Below are positions 33,401-44,260 of a DNA stretch of 64,000 bases, piece after piece (the first letter of the stretch is position 1; each line of letters starts with the position of its first letter). A model generated the notes under the pieces. It saw only the letters and a program-made list of their open reading frames with translations. It did not search any database and was not told the origin of the DNA. The DNA is from Ephydatia muelleri. Its lineage: Eukaryota > Porifera > Demospongiae > Spongillida > Spongillidae. Location of the stretch: positions 3,516,199-3,580,198 of the forward strand of contig JABACO010000023.1 of the NCBI GenBank assembly GCA_013339895.1. The letters are read 5' to 3'. The translations under genes and the position numbers were made by a program.

Positions 33401-36400
33401 CCTTCTTATGTATTCAGCAATTTTATTGTAAACCTTGTCACATTGGCGTAGTCAGCAGGATGGCAACCCAACCGTTAGTAATGCCTGAAATTTTCAACAG
33501 CGAAACCAGTTGGGATCAGTGGATCTACCATTTCGAAAATGTTGCAGCGGTGAACAAATGAGACAAAGCAGCCAGCTTGTGCTGTCTGAAAAGTATGACT
33601 AATAGGCTGTGCTCAAACAGCCTTATAGTGCCTTTCAAACGAGGTTACATCGGACAACAAACTAGCAATCAAAGCGCTCCAAGAGTGGTTTGAGCCATCG
33701 TGTCGTAAAGAGCGCTACCAAGCACAGTTTCAAGCAAGCTGGAAGAAAAAGGACAAGGGTTGGCTGACCTTGCGGATGGGCTCACAAACCTGGTGGATAT
33801 AGCCTATCCAGAGTTAGAAGATATGGCCAAGGAACAGCTCGCGCTGAACCACTTTCTTTCCCAGATTGAAAGCCCACACATCACGTTTAGTGCAAGGCAG
33901 AAGCGCCCCAAAACAATTGACGTCTGCAAAGTTGACGCAAACGATGCACTTGACGCAATCGAAGAGCCGAAACTGATCGGAGCTAATGTGGTGACATCTT
34001 TACCCGATATGATGAAACAGGTGATGGACAGGCTAGAGAAAGGATAGACCGACCTGCATCACAGGCGCTCGACCAATCCATACTCCTCTTACGTGTTGGA
34101 ACTTTGGAAAGACTGGCAATATTGCCCATTCGTGCCTGCTTCTCCTCGGCATCAGGAAAACGGGTAACACTCGACGGATTGAGCCCATCTGTCTAGGGCT
34201 GAGATAACCCAGCTCTAGTCAATGACATTGTAATTGCAACGTTACCACATGAAACATTGTTTCGTGCATGGGCGTGTACATGGGACTAAGGTGCGCTTCC
34301 TCGTTGATACCGGAGCTGCTATTTCGTTGCTCAACAGCACCGTGTGGCGTACATTCTCTGTTATAGCCTCACTAAGGCTGCAACCATGGCTTGGAGCTCG
34401 TGTCATTGGTGTTGATGGTTCTCGATTATGTGCGTTGGGCCAAGCACGACTTCCACTTAATTGAAACACCAACTATTTCAACGTCGATAGCGGTTGTCGA
34501 CGCACTGAGAACAGAAGAAACACTCGGGATGCATATCCTTAGGAAACACCGGTGCACCATTGATATTCCCGGTGACAGCATGCTACTGGCTCATCAAAGG
34601 ATTACGGTTCCATTACAAAGATCAGATTGAAACAGTTCCTGTTATCCAGCCAGATTTGTCCAAACTGTTAAGAATCCACCAAGATCCGAACTTGAAACTG
34701 TGGGAGAATGGTCAGTACTGGTACCTGATTGCCATAAAAGGCTACGGTTGCTGGAAGGTTTGCCACAGAAGTCACAGGTCCCTGTTGCTAGATCCCTACT
34801 TGAATCCAGTGGAACAAGCATCCCCATCTGGTTGTGTAACCCTACTGACAAGCCTATCATACTGTACAGCACAACAAAGGTGGGCATGATGGAGGAGGTG
34901 GAGGAGAGACAAGTAGGAGCAGTCTCCACACAGAGAGACAGTACAAGCACAACCAGTCTCTCCAGGAAAGAATAGCTCCTTACAATGTTTAGCAAATTCC
35001 GCTTCGAAACACCTTACAACCAGCCAGACGAAAGCCCTCACTTCACTCCTGTTGAAGTACTCTGACATCTTCCCCACTCCACAGGAGCCCTAGGCCGCAC
35101 ATCAAAGCTGCATCTCAGTATTGACACAGGATCAGCTCACCCTATTCGCCAGCAGGTCCGACAAGTGCCCACAGCACAAAGAGAGGTGGTCTAGAGGCAT
35201 GGTATGAGATAACGTGATTCAGCCGTCCAGTAGCCCTTGGGCATCACCGATTGTATTAGCAACAAAGAATGATGATCTCCACATTTTGTGTGGACTACCG
35301 TAAACTGAATGAAGTGACACAAAAGGATGTATACCTGCCATGGATTGACGAGACACTAGAAACATTGGCAGAAACACAACTGTTTTCGACCCTGGACCTT
35401 ACCAGCGGCTATTGGCAGGTGGAACTTGGAAGTGAATACTGGCAAACAAACTGCTTTGTGCAAAGCTGAAGGGCTTTTTGAATTCAACATCATTGCCGTT
35501 TGTCCTTTGAAATGCACCTGCCACCTTTCAAAGACTTGAGCTTGGTTCTCAGCGGCCTACAAGGGACAACCTGCCTGGTGTACGTTGATGACATCATTGT
35601 CATGGGTAAGACATTTGCAGAGCATTTGAACAATTTGGATCTGGCGTTCTCGCACAGTGTCCAAAGGATGGCATTGCAGTTGACCCAGAGAGAACTGCAA
35701 AAGTGCAGCATTGGCCCATTCCAGCATTTGTCAAGGAAGTGCAACAATTCCTTGGACTGGCCAACTATTACCATCGGTTTATACAAACTTTGCTCACATT
35801 GCTAAACCGCTACACAAACTGACTGAACGCACTACTTCCTTTAATTGAACAAGTGAGTGTCAGCAGTCATTGGAGCACCTCTTCAATCTTTTCTCATACC
35901 CCGTTCTGAGTTACGCTTACATTAAGCTGCCATTCCTTCTGGACCTTGATGCTAGTAGTGATGCTATAGGAGCTGTATTGTCTCAACTGGATGAGCATGT
36001 ACTATTGTGTGACTAGGAAGGAGCTACTTTCTGTGGTGTCATTTACAGCCCACTTTCGACTCTACCTTTTGGGACATCGCTCCACATTGCAAACCGACCA
36101 TGCTCCACTGACCTGGCTATATGGTGTTAAAGAACCTGAAGGTCAAGTGGCACTTTGGTTAGAAAAACTACAGGAGTTGGACTTCAAGATCATCCACCAG
36201 CCAGGTCAGTGACATCAGAATGCTTTCCAGGTTGCAATGTGGCCACACGGGGGAGGACGATAAGAACAATGACCATAGCCACGTTACAGCTATCTTCATA
36301 CGTCTCTGCCAACATCAAAGAGAAGCAGATGGAGGACCAGGAGCTCCAGCTTATCATCAATGCAAAGCAGTTCAATGAGCATATTACTCCGGCACAAGAA

Positions 36401-37885
36401 GCAGCACAAAGCCTTGAACTGCGTTGGCTGTTAAAAATATGGGACCAGTTCCCCGTTTCCAATGGAGTGTTGTATCCGCTTTTCCTGGACACGGCACAGA
36501 CTCATGGTTCCACAATGCCTGCGAGATAATGGTCAACCACTTGTAGATGGTGATAATAGTTTAGCAGTTCAACCTGGTCATCCTCAAAGGGCAATCTCAG
36601 AAACTGCATCAGCCATGGAGTGGGCCATACAGAATACGATGAAAAATGTCTGAGGTTACCTACCAGATACAGCACACTGGTATTCACAAGCTGAAGATGG
36701 TCCGCTTCAACTGGTTCAAAAGGTTGCCCTAAAAACATACGTCTACCTACACGAAAAAGCCCATCAGTACCATCATCTGAGCCAGCTAAATCACCCTCCT
36801 GTGGGCTCCTCACTGAATTACTCAAGGAAGAAGAACCCCAGACCCCACTCTCACCTCCAATCAACCCACGCTACCCACCTCAGGAGACATGACCCCCAGA
36901 CAGGCTTGTATATTAATGCTGAACATGAGACAGGTGTTCTTATTGGAAGGGAGCATATGTAATGTGACTCATAGACACCTAAACTGTTAACTAATGACCT
37001 TACTGGTTCTAAATGTTGTACCCTTCCAGAATGTTCTTGCCATGTCCTCCTATATACCTTCTAACTTATTCAGTAACATTATAGTGAACCTTGTCGCAAC
37101 TGCGTGTATCAGCTCAGAGGCTATGCTGAAATACGCACAATATTTAGGTATGTTCATATTATACAATGACACTAAAGGCTACATGGTGTACCTTATTAGC
37201 TGCCTGATTGACATTAGCTCCTGCTTCAATGAGTGTCTTCACTATTTCTAGATGTCCTTTATCACTTGCTTTGTGCAGTGGACTCCAACCATCCTGCAAT
37301 ACAAATGTCATCATAACCAGAGGCTGGACCAGTGGAGGTGAGTGTTGAAGTATTACATGACAGATGTACAATTCAACATGTACAGCTGCATAAGTTACAT
37401 ACGTGTATTCAACACTCATCATCACATAGCGAATGCAAGAGGACTTCACCATAAGGTCTATGGGATACCACCTGTTTGGTAAAGGACAATGAGATGGCAA
37501 TCCACTGTAGCACTAAACGCTATGATGTTACTTGCATGTACAGCAAAAGGATGGAGTAGGGAAGGGAGTATAATCAATGCCCTCACTCGCCACATACACT
37601 GAACATATAACTGTACTTTAATTATGGGGGCTCCATGATCTCATGCGAACTAAATTACATGTGCTGGGTCAGACTCGGCTCAACCCTGATCAGACCGACG
37701 CGGGGCCGATTCTCTGGGCTGCATCTTTTCCACTACATCACTGTCACGACGATGCTCTATTGCGGTTGGGTCATGCTCAAAAGACACACCTACCTTATCC
37801 GTTACATTTACGCCACATGACCCTCTCTCAGCAGTCTCCTCACGGCGGCTATGTCTCCATTCCTGGCTGCCGTGATCAGTTCCAT
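27331..37885 (-). CDS. Second ankyrin-repeat gene, minus strand, probably degenerating
   Basis: Order on the minus strand: start exon 37885-37794, ankyrin exons 37293-37192, 32970-32869, 32154-32056 and 27429-27331. Exon borders and repeat sequence match the plus-strand gene closely (D-G-W-S-P-L...), so the two are paralogues in opposite orientation. Two Ty3/gypsy copies lie in its introns. No coiled-coil or kinase exon is visible downstream; the next sequence is the assembly gap and then another gene. The start exon carries a frameshift. If that shift is real, the gene can make only a truncated peptide from this start. Function otherwise: protein-protein binding scaffold, inferred from the ankyrin repeats alone. 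Confidence 0.6.
27575..28240 (-). pseudogene. Integrase remnant of a different Ty3/gypsy-type element
   Basis: On the minus strand, shifting frames give, in order, PLSRLHIDF, a FIGKT...LGGCAFQVA block, a SDN block and a C-terminal segment SFSPGDPVHARSF. This is the order of a retroelement integrase core and tail. Several stops and frameshifts. Orientation is opposite to the surrounding LTR element, so it came with the inserted ankyrin-intron segment. Confidence 0.6.
28725..30245 (+). pseudogene. Reverse transcriptase / RNase H remnant, LTR copy 1
   Basis: Matches 34735-36215 of copy 2. Recognisable blocks: a DYRKLN-equivalent region near 29277, LVYLDDIIVMGKTFAEH near 29490, a FLGLANYYHRFIQN block near 29730, and RNase H TDHAPLTWLYG near 30125. 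Frameshifts separate them. Confidence 0.8.
30299..31310 (+). pseudogene. Integrase remnant, LTR copy 1
   Basis: The longest intact part (about 30299-30774) holds the H-H-C-C zinc-binding segment: a His pair in HESAMGGHLGDEKT, then CRTCFPCC. The catalytic core follows in other frames (DIVGPLPTTASG near 30784, FGRDARLPMDI near 31220). Copy 2 lacks this core. Confidence 0.8.
31808..31946 (+). repeat. 3' LTR, copy 1
   Basis: Matches the 5' LTR with some base changes, followed by AACTG. Confidence 0.85.
32056..32154 (-). CDS. Ankyrin exon, minus-strand gene (fourth in order)
   Basis: 99 bases, phase 0, begins CGWSPLYTASDAGHL; the usual Asp is Cys. Otherwise intact. Confidence 0.8.
32869..32970 (-). 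CDS. Ankyrin exon, minus-strand gene (third in order), with an extra codon
   Basis: 102 bases: begins DGWSPLYAASNAGHL and ends ATKK, where an AAG codon next to the donor is duplicated. The Gly of the 'EAGANVN' loop is Arg here (EARANVN). Confidence 0.8.
33120..33295. repeat. Ankyrin-cassette intron block, second copy of the segmental duplication
   Basis: Near-identical to 25952-26127. Confidence 0.9.
33296..33440 (+). repeat. 5' LTR, copy 2
   Basis: Closely matches 26128-26272; differs near its 3' end (AGCAATTTTATTG). Confidence 0.85.
33760..34047 (+). pseudogene. gag remnant, LTR copy 2
   Basis: 95 codons including LADGLTNLVDIAYPELEDMA, a helical capsid-like segment typical of Ty3/gypsy gag. 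Ends at a stop. Confidence 0.7.
34234..34464 (+). pseudogene. Aspartic protease remnant, LTR copy 2
   Basis: Contains FLVDTGAAISLL, the catalytic DTGA loop of retroelement pepsin-like proteases, and a second beta segment (VIGVDGSRLCALGQARLPL). No later motif is intact. Confidence 0.8.
35269..36215 (+). pseudogene. Reverse transcriptase / RNase H remnant, LTR copy 2
   Basis: Pieces: VDYRKLNEVTQKD, FSTLDLTSGYWQVEL, LVYVDDIIVMGKTF, then an LGLANYYHRF-equivalent and TDHAPLTWLYG. A stop and frameshift occur after 35469, and a short deletion near 35655 relative to copy 1. Confidence 0.8.
36958..37097 (+). repeat. 3' LTR, copy 2
   Basis: About 140 bases followed by AACTG. Confidence 0.85.
37192..37293 (-). 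CDS. Ankyrin exon, minus-strand gene (second in order)
   Basis: 102 bases, phase 0, begins DGWSPLHKASDKGHLEIVKT and ends NQAANK; one codon longer than the standard repeat. Confidence 0.8.
37794..37885 (-). pseudogene. Start exon of the minus-strand ankyrin gene, frameshifted
   Basis: On the minus strand AACAATGG gives a good initiation context, then MELITAARNGDIAAVRRLLR, the usual half-repeat opening of ankyrin proteins. The exon ends at GATAAG/GTAGGT. In the initiating frame a TAA follows after 25 codons. The expected ending GVNVTDK lies in a neighbouring frame, so one indel separates them. A sequencing error would have the same effect. Confidence 0.65.
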
Positions 37886-38459
37886 TGTTGCCTGTGCGCA
37901 ACAAAAATTTCCCTCAGAAATCGACCTCACTAACACGCCTTCACGGCGGTCTGCTCTCATTGAACGCGTGGAAACTAGGCCCTACGCCCCAAAATATTGA
38001 AGTGGTTGCGTCACCCCCATAGCAACGAACCTAGCAACCGATGTCCTTTAGAACCAGCTGTGCACGAGGTACATGAAACGTAATCAACACCTAAAAGCCA
38101 TACTAGCAGTGACAAACACCTCTGACCTTTATTGTAGGCATAAATCACGTGGCCTGGCGTTGCGGCTCTGGTTCTTCGACAGCTATTGACTTACGCACGG
38201 TGAACATCGACCGCGTATGTTCAAAAAACGATAACGACGCTCGGTGACTGAGATGGAACATGCCAAAACCACCACGGCAAAGTTAGTTGAATGTACTGTC
38301 ATTTTTCGTATAGTTTAACGGTAACGAATTTTCTGAAGTAGTTTTCAAGCCTTTGGAAATCCACCATTTTTGTGTCTTTTGGGAGTGGGCGCAATGAAGT
38401 TTGGTTTTACATTTGACTTCATGTTAATGTGTATATAGATTGACCTTGAACTGCATGAA
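37886..38459. other. Likely promoter-side sequence of the minus-strand ankyrin gene; no gene
   Basis: Between the ankyrin start exon and the 3' end of the RAG1-N-like gene, also on the minus strand. No TATA box at a convincing distance was seen. Confidence 0.3.
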
Positions 38460-40180
38460 TTACATAGCTATAGTATTCTTTACTCTCTTGGCTGGAGGGG
38501 GGATGGCAGCTACCAATTGTGGTTCAATACTTAGCAAGTGTTCTTTCACTATGCACATCAGGTTCTGCATGCGGTCTTTGATAGGAGCAAATGCCAAGCC
38601 AAGTCGATTAAATTTGGCATGGATTGACTCGTCCCCCTGTTCACCTAGGAGGCCAAAGCCAACATGGTTAGTATTTGCCCACTGCACAGTATGGTCCTCC
38701 AATAGGTGCATTTTTAATTGGGACTGTTGCCTCAGGATATGTCCCGGAAAAAGGCCATGAACTCTTGAATAGCCTATTTAGTTGAAATGAAGCATATTGT
38801 GAACTCTACATGTACACTGAACGTTGTTTCCCTACCTAGTCTAGTGTGGTGCTGCATCAATGAAGTTCTGATCACATATATTGTGACATTTTCCATTTAA
38901 GGAGAGTGTGGTGATGAACTTTGACACTTGACCGGCTACCTCTCCAGATCAGTGGGGCAGTTTCTCTTGTGCCATCTTTGATATAGATGTGCACAGAGTC
39001 TGGATGTTAGGTACCTGTAAATGTTTAACTTGCATGAATTATTCACATAAACATGCATAGCACATGTACACTATCTTTAATGCCTTGTGTACATGGTTGC
39101 CTTTAATGCCTTGTGTACATGGTTGCCAATAAATGCCTCTCCCCCCCCCCCCCCCCCCCCCCCAAATACTGCTGTCGTACACCAAATGATTGCATAGCAT
39201 TGTCAAGTGTCTTGTCAAAGGGCCCTTCTTTTTCAGAGTACCCTCTTTTCACAGTTGCTGTGCATTTCGCCACTTCTGCTTCCTATATTGAAACTAACTT
39301 GAATACATTTGCCTTCACAGATTTCTTTTTTTTTTGCAGCAGATTGCTTCAAAAAATCCACAGCAAGAGGGATTTCCTCTCCATGAACTAAGGTCACATA
39401 TGCTGCTACCTGCTGCAACACTTCCTGTGAATGCTGAGCAGTTTCAAGGTCTCCTTGGAGCAATGGAAGCCGACTCAGGTGTAAGTGATGGTAGTCACCA
39501 GCCTTAACATCCCTGCTGCAGTCTGTACAAATATACCAAAACATCCGATAGCAGGAGGAGTATCACACCTGGTGCTGGTCTGACATGGGAGGAAACCAAG
39601 GGAACACCCTCAGAGCAGCAGGGACAGTTCATAGCGCCAGATGCTGCTATCCACTCCTGGAGGCACTTGACGCACACCAGTGTACCACACTGCAGTTCCA
39701 GTGGCTGTGAGAGGATGTTGGAGCACACTGCACACTTCAGCTCATTTAGCATGAACTGGTTGTTCACGCTTTCCAAAGGTGGACTAGGCTCATGTAAGAG
39801 AACTGGAGGAGGGGCAATCTTCTCGAGATGAGCTATGAGTAAATTAGGCATGACGCCTGCCTCACGGCCTCTACCAACTGTTGGCCTCCTCATGTGTCCA
39901 CTTGAGCATGCACGGAAGTGCTCACATACCTGAACACCATGATGTCATATGTTTACTTTTAAAAAGCAAATGTGTACTGTTTACCTTGCATTCTTGATCT
40001 GTATGTTTTTGCCATTCAAATAGGATCACTGCACATTTGTGATGCACTCCCTTTGTGATGGCACAGATGGTCCTCTCCATTGAGAGCTTACAGTGCACGT
40101 GTCCATGACAAAAGCTATTTTCAGCTCAGCTGAGAATGCCTTGCTCTCATAGCTGATACTCTTCTTTGCCCTGTACTTCG
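38460..40180 (-). pseudogene. RAG1-N-terminus-like RING gene (N-RAG-TP type), broken
   Basis: Minus strand, 5' to 3'. A segment ending at a donor near 40003 contains VHHKCAVILFEWQKHTDQEC; the next exon starts at 39929 (acceptor GTGTTCAG) with VCEHFRACSSGH. A RING-like finger follows: CAVC, then LQCGTLVCVKC, then CPCC. The usual RING His appears as Thr. After it the frame breaks near 39530 and continues in a shifted frame with ICTDCSRDVKAG and a helical segment to about 39310. A last block at 38711-38460 contains GLLGEQGDESIHAKFNRLGL, which I recall as the conserved C-terminal motif of multicopy invertebrate proteins related to the RAG1 N-terminus (N-RAG-TP described in molluscs). The parts agree in order, but the frame is not continuous, so this is a decayed copy. 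A DNA-binding or ubiquitin-ligase role is inference. Confidence 0.6.
39141..39163. repeat. C23 homopolymer, next to a duplicated 26-bp unit
   Basis: The unit TTTAATGCCTTGTGTACATG occurs twice just before it (39077-39122). Confidence 0.85.
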
Positions 40181-40199
40181 TTATCCTCTGCCCACAAAC

Positions 40200-40886
40200 T
40201 TTATATAATCATGTATACATGTAGGGACAAACCACAACGTATGTCGATTATTCATGTAATTCGCTCAGCTTGTTTGTGGTCATAGAAAATTCGTTACCAC
40301 TTTAGGTTTGCAAAAACGTATAGCCACATGCCTCCTGATCATCGCTGTAGTATGCTTCTATTCCAGTTCTGTCACCAAAGGCCACGTCGTCTGATTTAGT
40401 AACGCCCCTCTACTAAATACGTGCCGCGTGGCCTTATAAAACGGTATGCGCATGCAAGCTATGTGGGGTGTCAATTGTGCGCATCGAGTGGACATGCCGG
40501 GAAAGGGGGTGCAGTGTGTTAGTTCGTTGTAATTTTTTAATTTGCTGGTTCTGCTGAGTCATGGGTCAGCTGTTAAAACATGGATGTCTGTAATGAGGCA
40601 ATGTTGTGTTAATACCGTAAATGATCTAATTGTCCAGCCGTGCCTTGTTCACCGCCAGAAATATTTTCTTGTACGAGCCTGGTACGAATATTTAGACACG
40701 TTGGTACCATATTTGGTTATGCACGACTTTGAAAACGAAAGCGGGAGCATATCGAATTATGGCAGTGTTCACCTACCATAAGATGCCTGTTAAAACGCCT
40801 GTTATCAGCCCCGCCCGATAGAGCGACTTCCTGTCTCGGACTATGTTTACTGGAGGGAATCAGCCCTGTATCAGTCGCGCACAGGC
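40200..40886. other. Noncoding; no feature supported
   Basis: Short open frames without recognisable content. Upstream (5') of the RAG1-N-like gene on the minus strand. Confidence 0.4.
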
Positions 40887-40894
40887 ATGGTACC

Positions 40895-41845
40895 CAGTGT
40901 TGCCGCGGCTGACTAATTGGAACAAGTCCCGGACGGCCGGCTGACCGGATTAGACCCCTGACGGTCACGGTCACGGCCAGAAATGGCCGGCATCAATCCT
41001 TCCCGGTCACGGCCACGGCCAACCGTTAGCAGCCTATCCGACACGATCACGGCCATTTCTGACCGCCAAAACCGTCAAATCTCGAGTTTGGCGGTCACGG
41101 TCGGCGGTCAAACGTCAAGGGCTGGGAATTAATTACCTACATGTACGCGTCATCAGTAAAATTGCGTGTAAATAATTTTGTTTGAATAATAATAACAACT
41201 TAATTGTAGGTATAAACACCTAGGAAGGAACACAACGTCACAGCAAAACTCTTTCTAGCCGGGCAGAGTCCATTCTCATCTTTTGCGTTCAAGTATTAGT
41301 TTAGTTCGCTCTGATGGTGTACCTGATGCTGGAATAATACTTTAGTGCCATTTTAGAGACTGTGGGGGAAATTGTGGGAATGTGGGAAATGTGGGGGAGT
41401 TGGCAGATGGATCAGTTTTTCTTCCTCCTAATTAGAATCGGGTTCTTTACGATCGTCGTGTCGGCCATACATGTAATACAGCGCGCTATACTGTACGCGA
41501 CGGTCGTATTTCAAAAATCCAATCACACACGCGAAAACAGATATAGCTAACAAGGGGTCTATTCAACACACTTTATGGGATGTAGCATGTGGTTTATGTA
41601 ACTGGCAAAGAATAATCTTAATAATTATGCCTGTTATAATTGCAGTTTAATTAAGAATTAATTAATCGTGACCGTCAAAGACCGGCTCATATTTTTGACG
41701 GTCAGCCGTCAAATATATGACGGCCACCGTACTTCCCGGCTCAGACGGCCAGGCATGTTGGCGGTTCACGATCACTGACGGTCAGCATAAAAATCGGCAA
41801 TTTTTGACGGCTACCGGACGGCCACGGCTGGCCGCGGCAACACTG
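40895..41845. mobile_element. hAT-type non-autonomous element, 951 bp, 8-bp target duplication
   Basis: Ends CAGTGTTGCCGCGGC and GCCGCGGCAACACTG are exact inverted copies. ATGGTACC lies directly outside both (40887-40894 and 41846-41853). CAGTG-type ends with an 8-bp duplication are diagnostic for hAT. Both subterminal regions (about 40925-41120 and 41668-41835) are packed with ACGGTCA / CGGCCA-like motifs in both orientations, the arrangement expected for transposase binding sites. No transposase frame is present. Confidence 0.92.
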
Positions 41846-41853
41846 ATGGTACC

Positions 41854-42960
41854 AAACATGCTGTCTCGCTATTAATCCGTACACACCCACGTGCATGCAG
41901 CAGTAATTTACTGCAATGGCGCTATTATTTCCGCTATCAGTGGCACACACTCATCCTATAACACGTACATGCACACAAAACAATATGAGACACAGTATAT
42001 ATTTAAACAGTACAACATGTTGTTCCAATCATGCTTGAAAGTCCAAAACCGTTTCACTATATACCGGTATATAGTTCTCTGGCGTTCAACGAGGCGGAAG
42101 CTGTTTAGCATTGGTCCCACGAGGGCAGATAATTTGCGTGCGGGAGGGGGGCACCCCTCCTGCCCAGCAAGGGGGTATGGGGGAGCGCTGTAAGCTCCCC
42201 CATCGCCTGCATGGGGCGGAGCCCCAGAAGCCAACGCTTTCTGCGTTCAAAAAACTCCAAAAACTGTACAAAAAAGAAACGGCCAGGAGGCCTTTAATTA
42301 AAATAGTATCTATATTGTTTATATGTCTACCGGCAATGCAAAAAAAGTTACAAGTTACAACCGGCACTGAGTAGTTGGTGGAGGTGGAGGCTATAGGAAT
42401 TTTAATACTAGCTAGTGAATGATAACTATCTATTCTGAATTTTTAGATCTCCTCGGAAAAGGCATTTTTTCCACAGGTTAGTTGCCGGTAGCATATAGCT
42501 ATTTCAGCTTGCATGCAGATGTAACAAAAAGCTGCATCAGATGCTCTGTTGTAGTGCAGCCAATCAAACTGTTGACACCACTCAGCTCGAAATGAGCGTT
42601 CTTCGCTATGTTTTCCAAAGTTTCGTTTTGGAAAACAGTAACTAGCGCTTGGTTGGAATTGTTGTCGCCATTTTTAAAAGGAGTGAATTTATTTATTGAT
42701 CGTTATTAATTGACCAAATCAACACTTCTGATCTGATCATGTTGTGCGTTTAACATTGGTCCCGCGGCCGCGGGACCTGCGGTACCTGTTCCGCCGCCCC
42801 TGTTCAATCCTCCTTGTGCTCTCCCCTTGTTCAAACTTGCAATGATTCACGTTGTATAAATTCAGAATCGGTTGTCCACTGGATGCACACAACCTTAAAC
42901 TACCTTCTGCCTGAACTGAGTTGGCACTAAGAAGATGGCATACTTAGCCTGCATGCAATT
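41854..42960. other. Noncoding with a dispersed repeat copy
   Basis: A second, inverted copy of the GGGGCGGAGCCCC repeat lies at about 42120-42235. A 20-bp palindrome ACTATATACCGGTATATAGT lies at 42056-42075. GCATTGGTCCCACGAGG (near 42108) and CATTGGTCCCGCGG (near 42752) may be related repeat ends. Confidence 0.5.
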
Positions 42961-43011
42961 ATAACTAATTATTATTATTTGTCCACTTCTGCTGCATGTT
43001 TTGTGCATCAT

Positions 43012-43227
43012 ACCTGACAAGACGCTGGTTCAATAAAATCTCCCGACCCGACAAGCTCATCATCTTGTGATATGACCGCTTTATGTGGAGACACACCATC
43101 ATCTGCAGTGCACTGTAAACTCTGTACAACAGTGAAGAGATCATTATATTGGAGCTGAGGTCTTCGATGTGGTAGACCAATGACACCTAGCTCAAGTGTC
43201 TTCAGCACTACTGATGACCTTCCAAAA
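43012..43227 (-). CDS. Possible internal exon, unknown protein
   Basis: Minus strand; acceptor CATTGTTAG, donor CAG/GTATGATG. It encodes a non-repetitive segment with LELGVIGLPHRRPQLQYNDL. I do not recognise it. It lies in the same orientation as the RAG1-N-like gene but no link is shown. Confidence 0.35.
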
Positions 43228-43429
43228 CACTAACAATGGACACATATTGCATACACAATGATTTACAATGCACCTCTCTGAGCACCACAGGCGTAACCAC
43301 ATATTACGTCACTTTACTGCAGCACCACCACACCAGAATACGTCATTTCACTGCACCACGCACCACCCACACCGCGCCGCACGGCGATCACCCATTGTCA
43401 TGACCGGTTTATCCGGATTACAACAAGAT

Positions 43430-44247
43430 GGGACAGTTCACGCGAAAATGATAACTCGCATTTATATATAAAATGTTATATAAATGCTTCTCGTTTGAAT
43501 CGTTATATCTTCCGAACGGTAAACGCTATCAACATCCTATTTTCAACACTTCATACCACACCATTTCTCTATGGTATAATACTTTTTGGGATCTTGCACT
43601 TGCTCCTTGCCAGTATTGCAACGTTCGATACCCCACCGGGTTCAACCCGCCATAACTTTCTGTAGGAGTAATGAAATCGCTTCAAATTCGGTATGTAGGT
43701 AGAGAGGTCCTATACCTATCGATTTGTTCTGTTCGTTAATTTTTATGCCATCTGTTACGGAGATACAGTTGAATAAACTACGTGCACGTTTTCCCGCTTG
43801 ATTCGCGCCAATGTAATAATCCCCGCCTCCCCATACATTGAGCGGAGCGCAATTTGCCCAAATCATTGGCACGAAACGAGCGCGAAAATGTGCACGTAGT
43901 TTGTTCAACTGTATCTCCGTAACGGATTGCATAAAAATTAACGAACAGAACAAATAGATAGATATAGGACCTCTCCACCTACAAACCGAATTTGAAGCGA
44001 TTTGATTATTCCTACAGAAAGTTATGGCGGGTTTGAACCCGGTGGGGTATCGAACGTTGCAATACTGGTAAGGAGCAAGTGCAAGACCCCAAAACATATT
44101 TTGCCATAGAGAAATGGTGTGGTATGAAGTGTTGAAATAGGATGTTGATAGCATTAACCGTTCGGAAGATATAGCGATTCAAACGAGAAGCATTTATATA
44201 ACATTTTATATATAAATGTGAGTTATCATTTTCGCGTGAACTGTCCC
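43430..44247. mobile_element. GGGACAGT MITE, 818-bp foldback copy, 4-bp target duplication
   Basis: Two arms of about 390 bases, inverted and about 95% alike by eye, around a centre near 43840. Ends GGGACAGTTCACGCG and CGCGTGAACTGTCCC. AGAT on both sides (43426-43429 and 44248-44251). An apparent 170-codon minus-strand frame (43642-44154) lies across the palindrome and is not a gene. Confidence 0.92.
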
Positions 44248-44260
44248 AGATATTATAATT

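Larger units (their letters stand above)
33296..37097 (+). mobile_element. Ty3/gypsy-type LTR retrotransposon, copy 2, deleted
   Basis: 5' LTR 33296-33440 and 3' LTR 36958-37097; AACTG at 33291-33295 and 37098-37102. Gag frame 33760-34047, protease 34270-34460 (FLVDTGAAISLL), reverse transcriptase 35281-35660 (FCVDYRKLNEV, YVDDI), RNase H to about 36210, then the integrase zinc-binding part until about 36525. There the sequence jumps to the 3' tail, removing about 820 bases including the integrase core. Frames are broken at several points, some at places where copy 1 is also broken. Confidence 0.9.

Noticed and set aside
43642-44154. 170-codon minus-strand open frame
   Set aside because: It lies across an 818-bp inverted repeat with MITE ends. 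The frame is a by-product of the palindrome and has no family resemblance.
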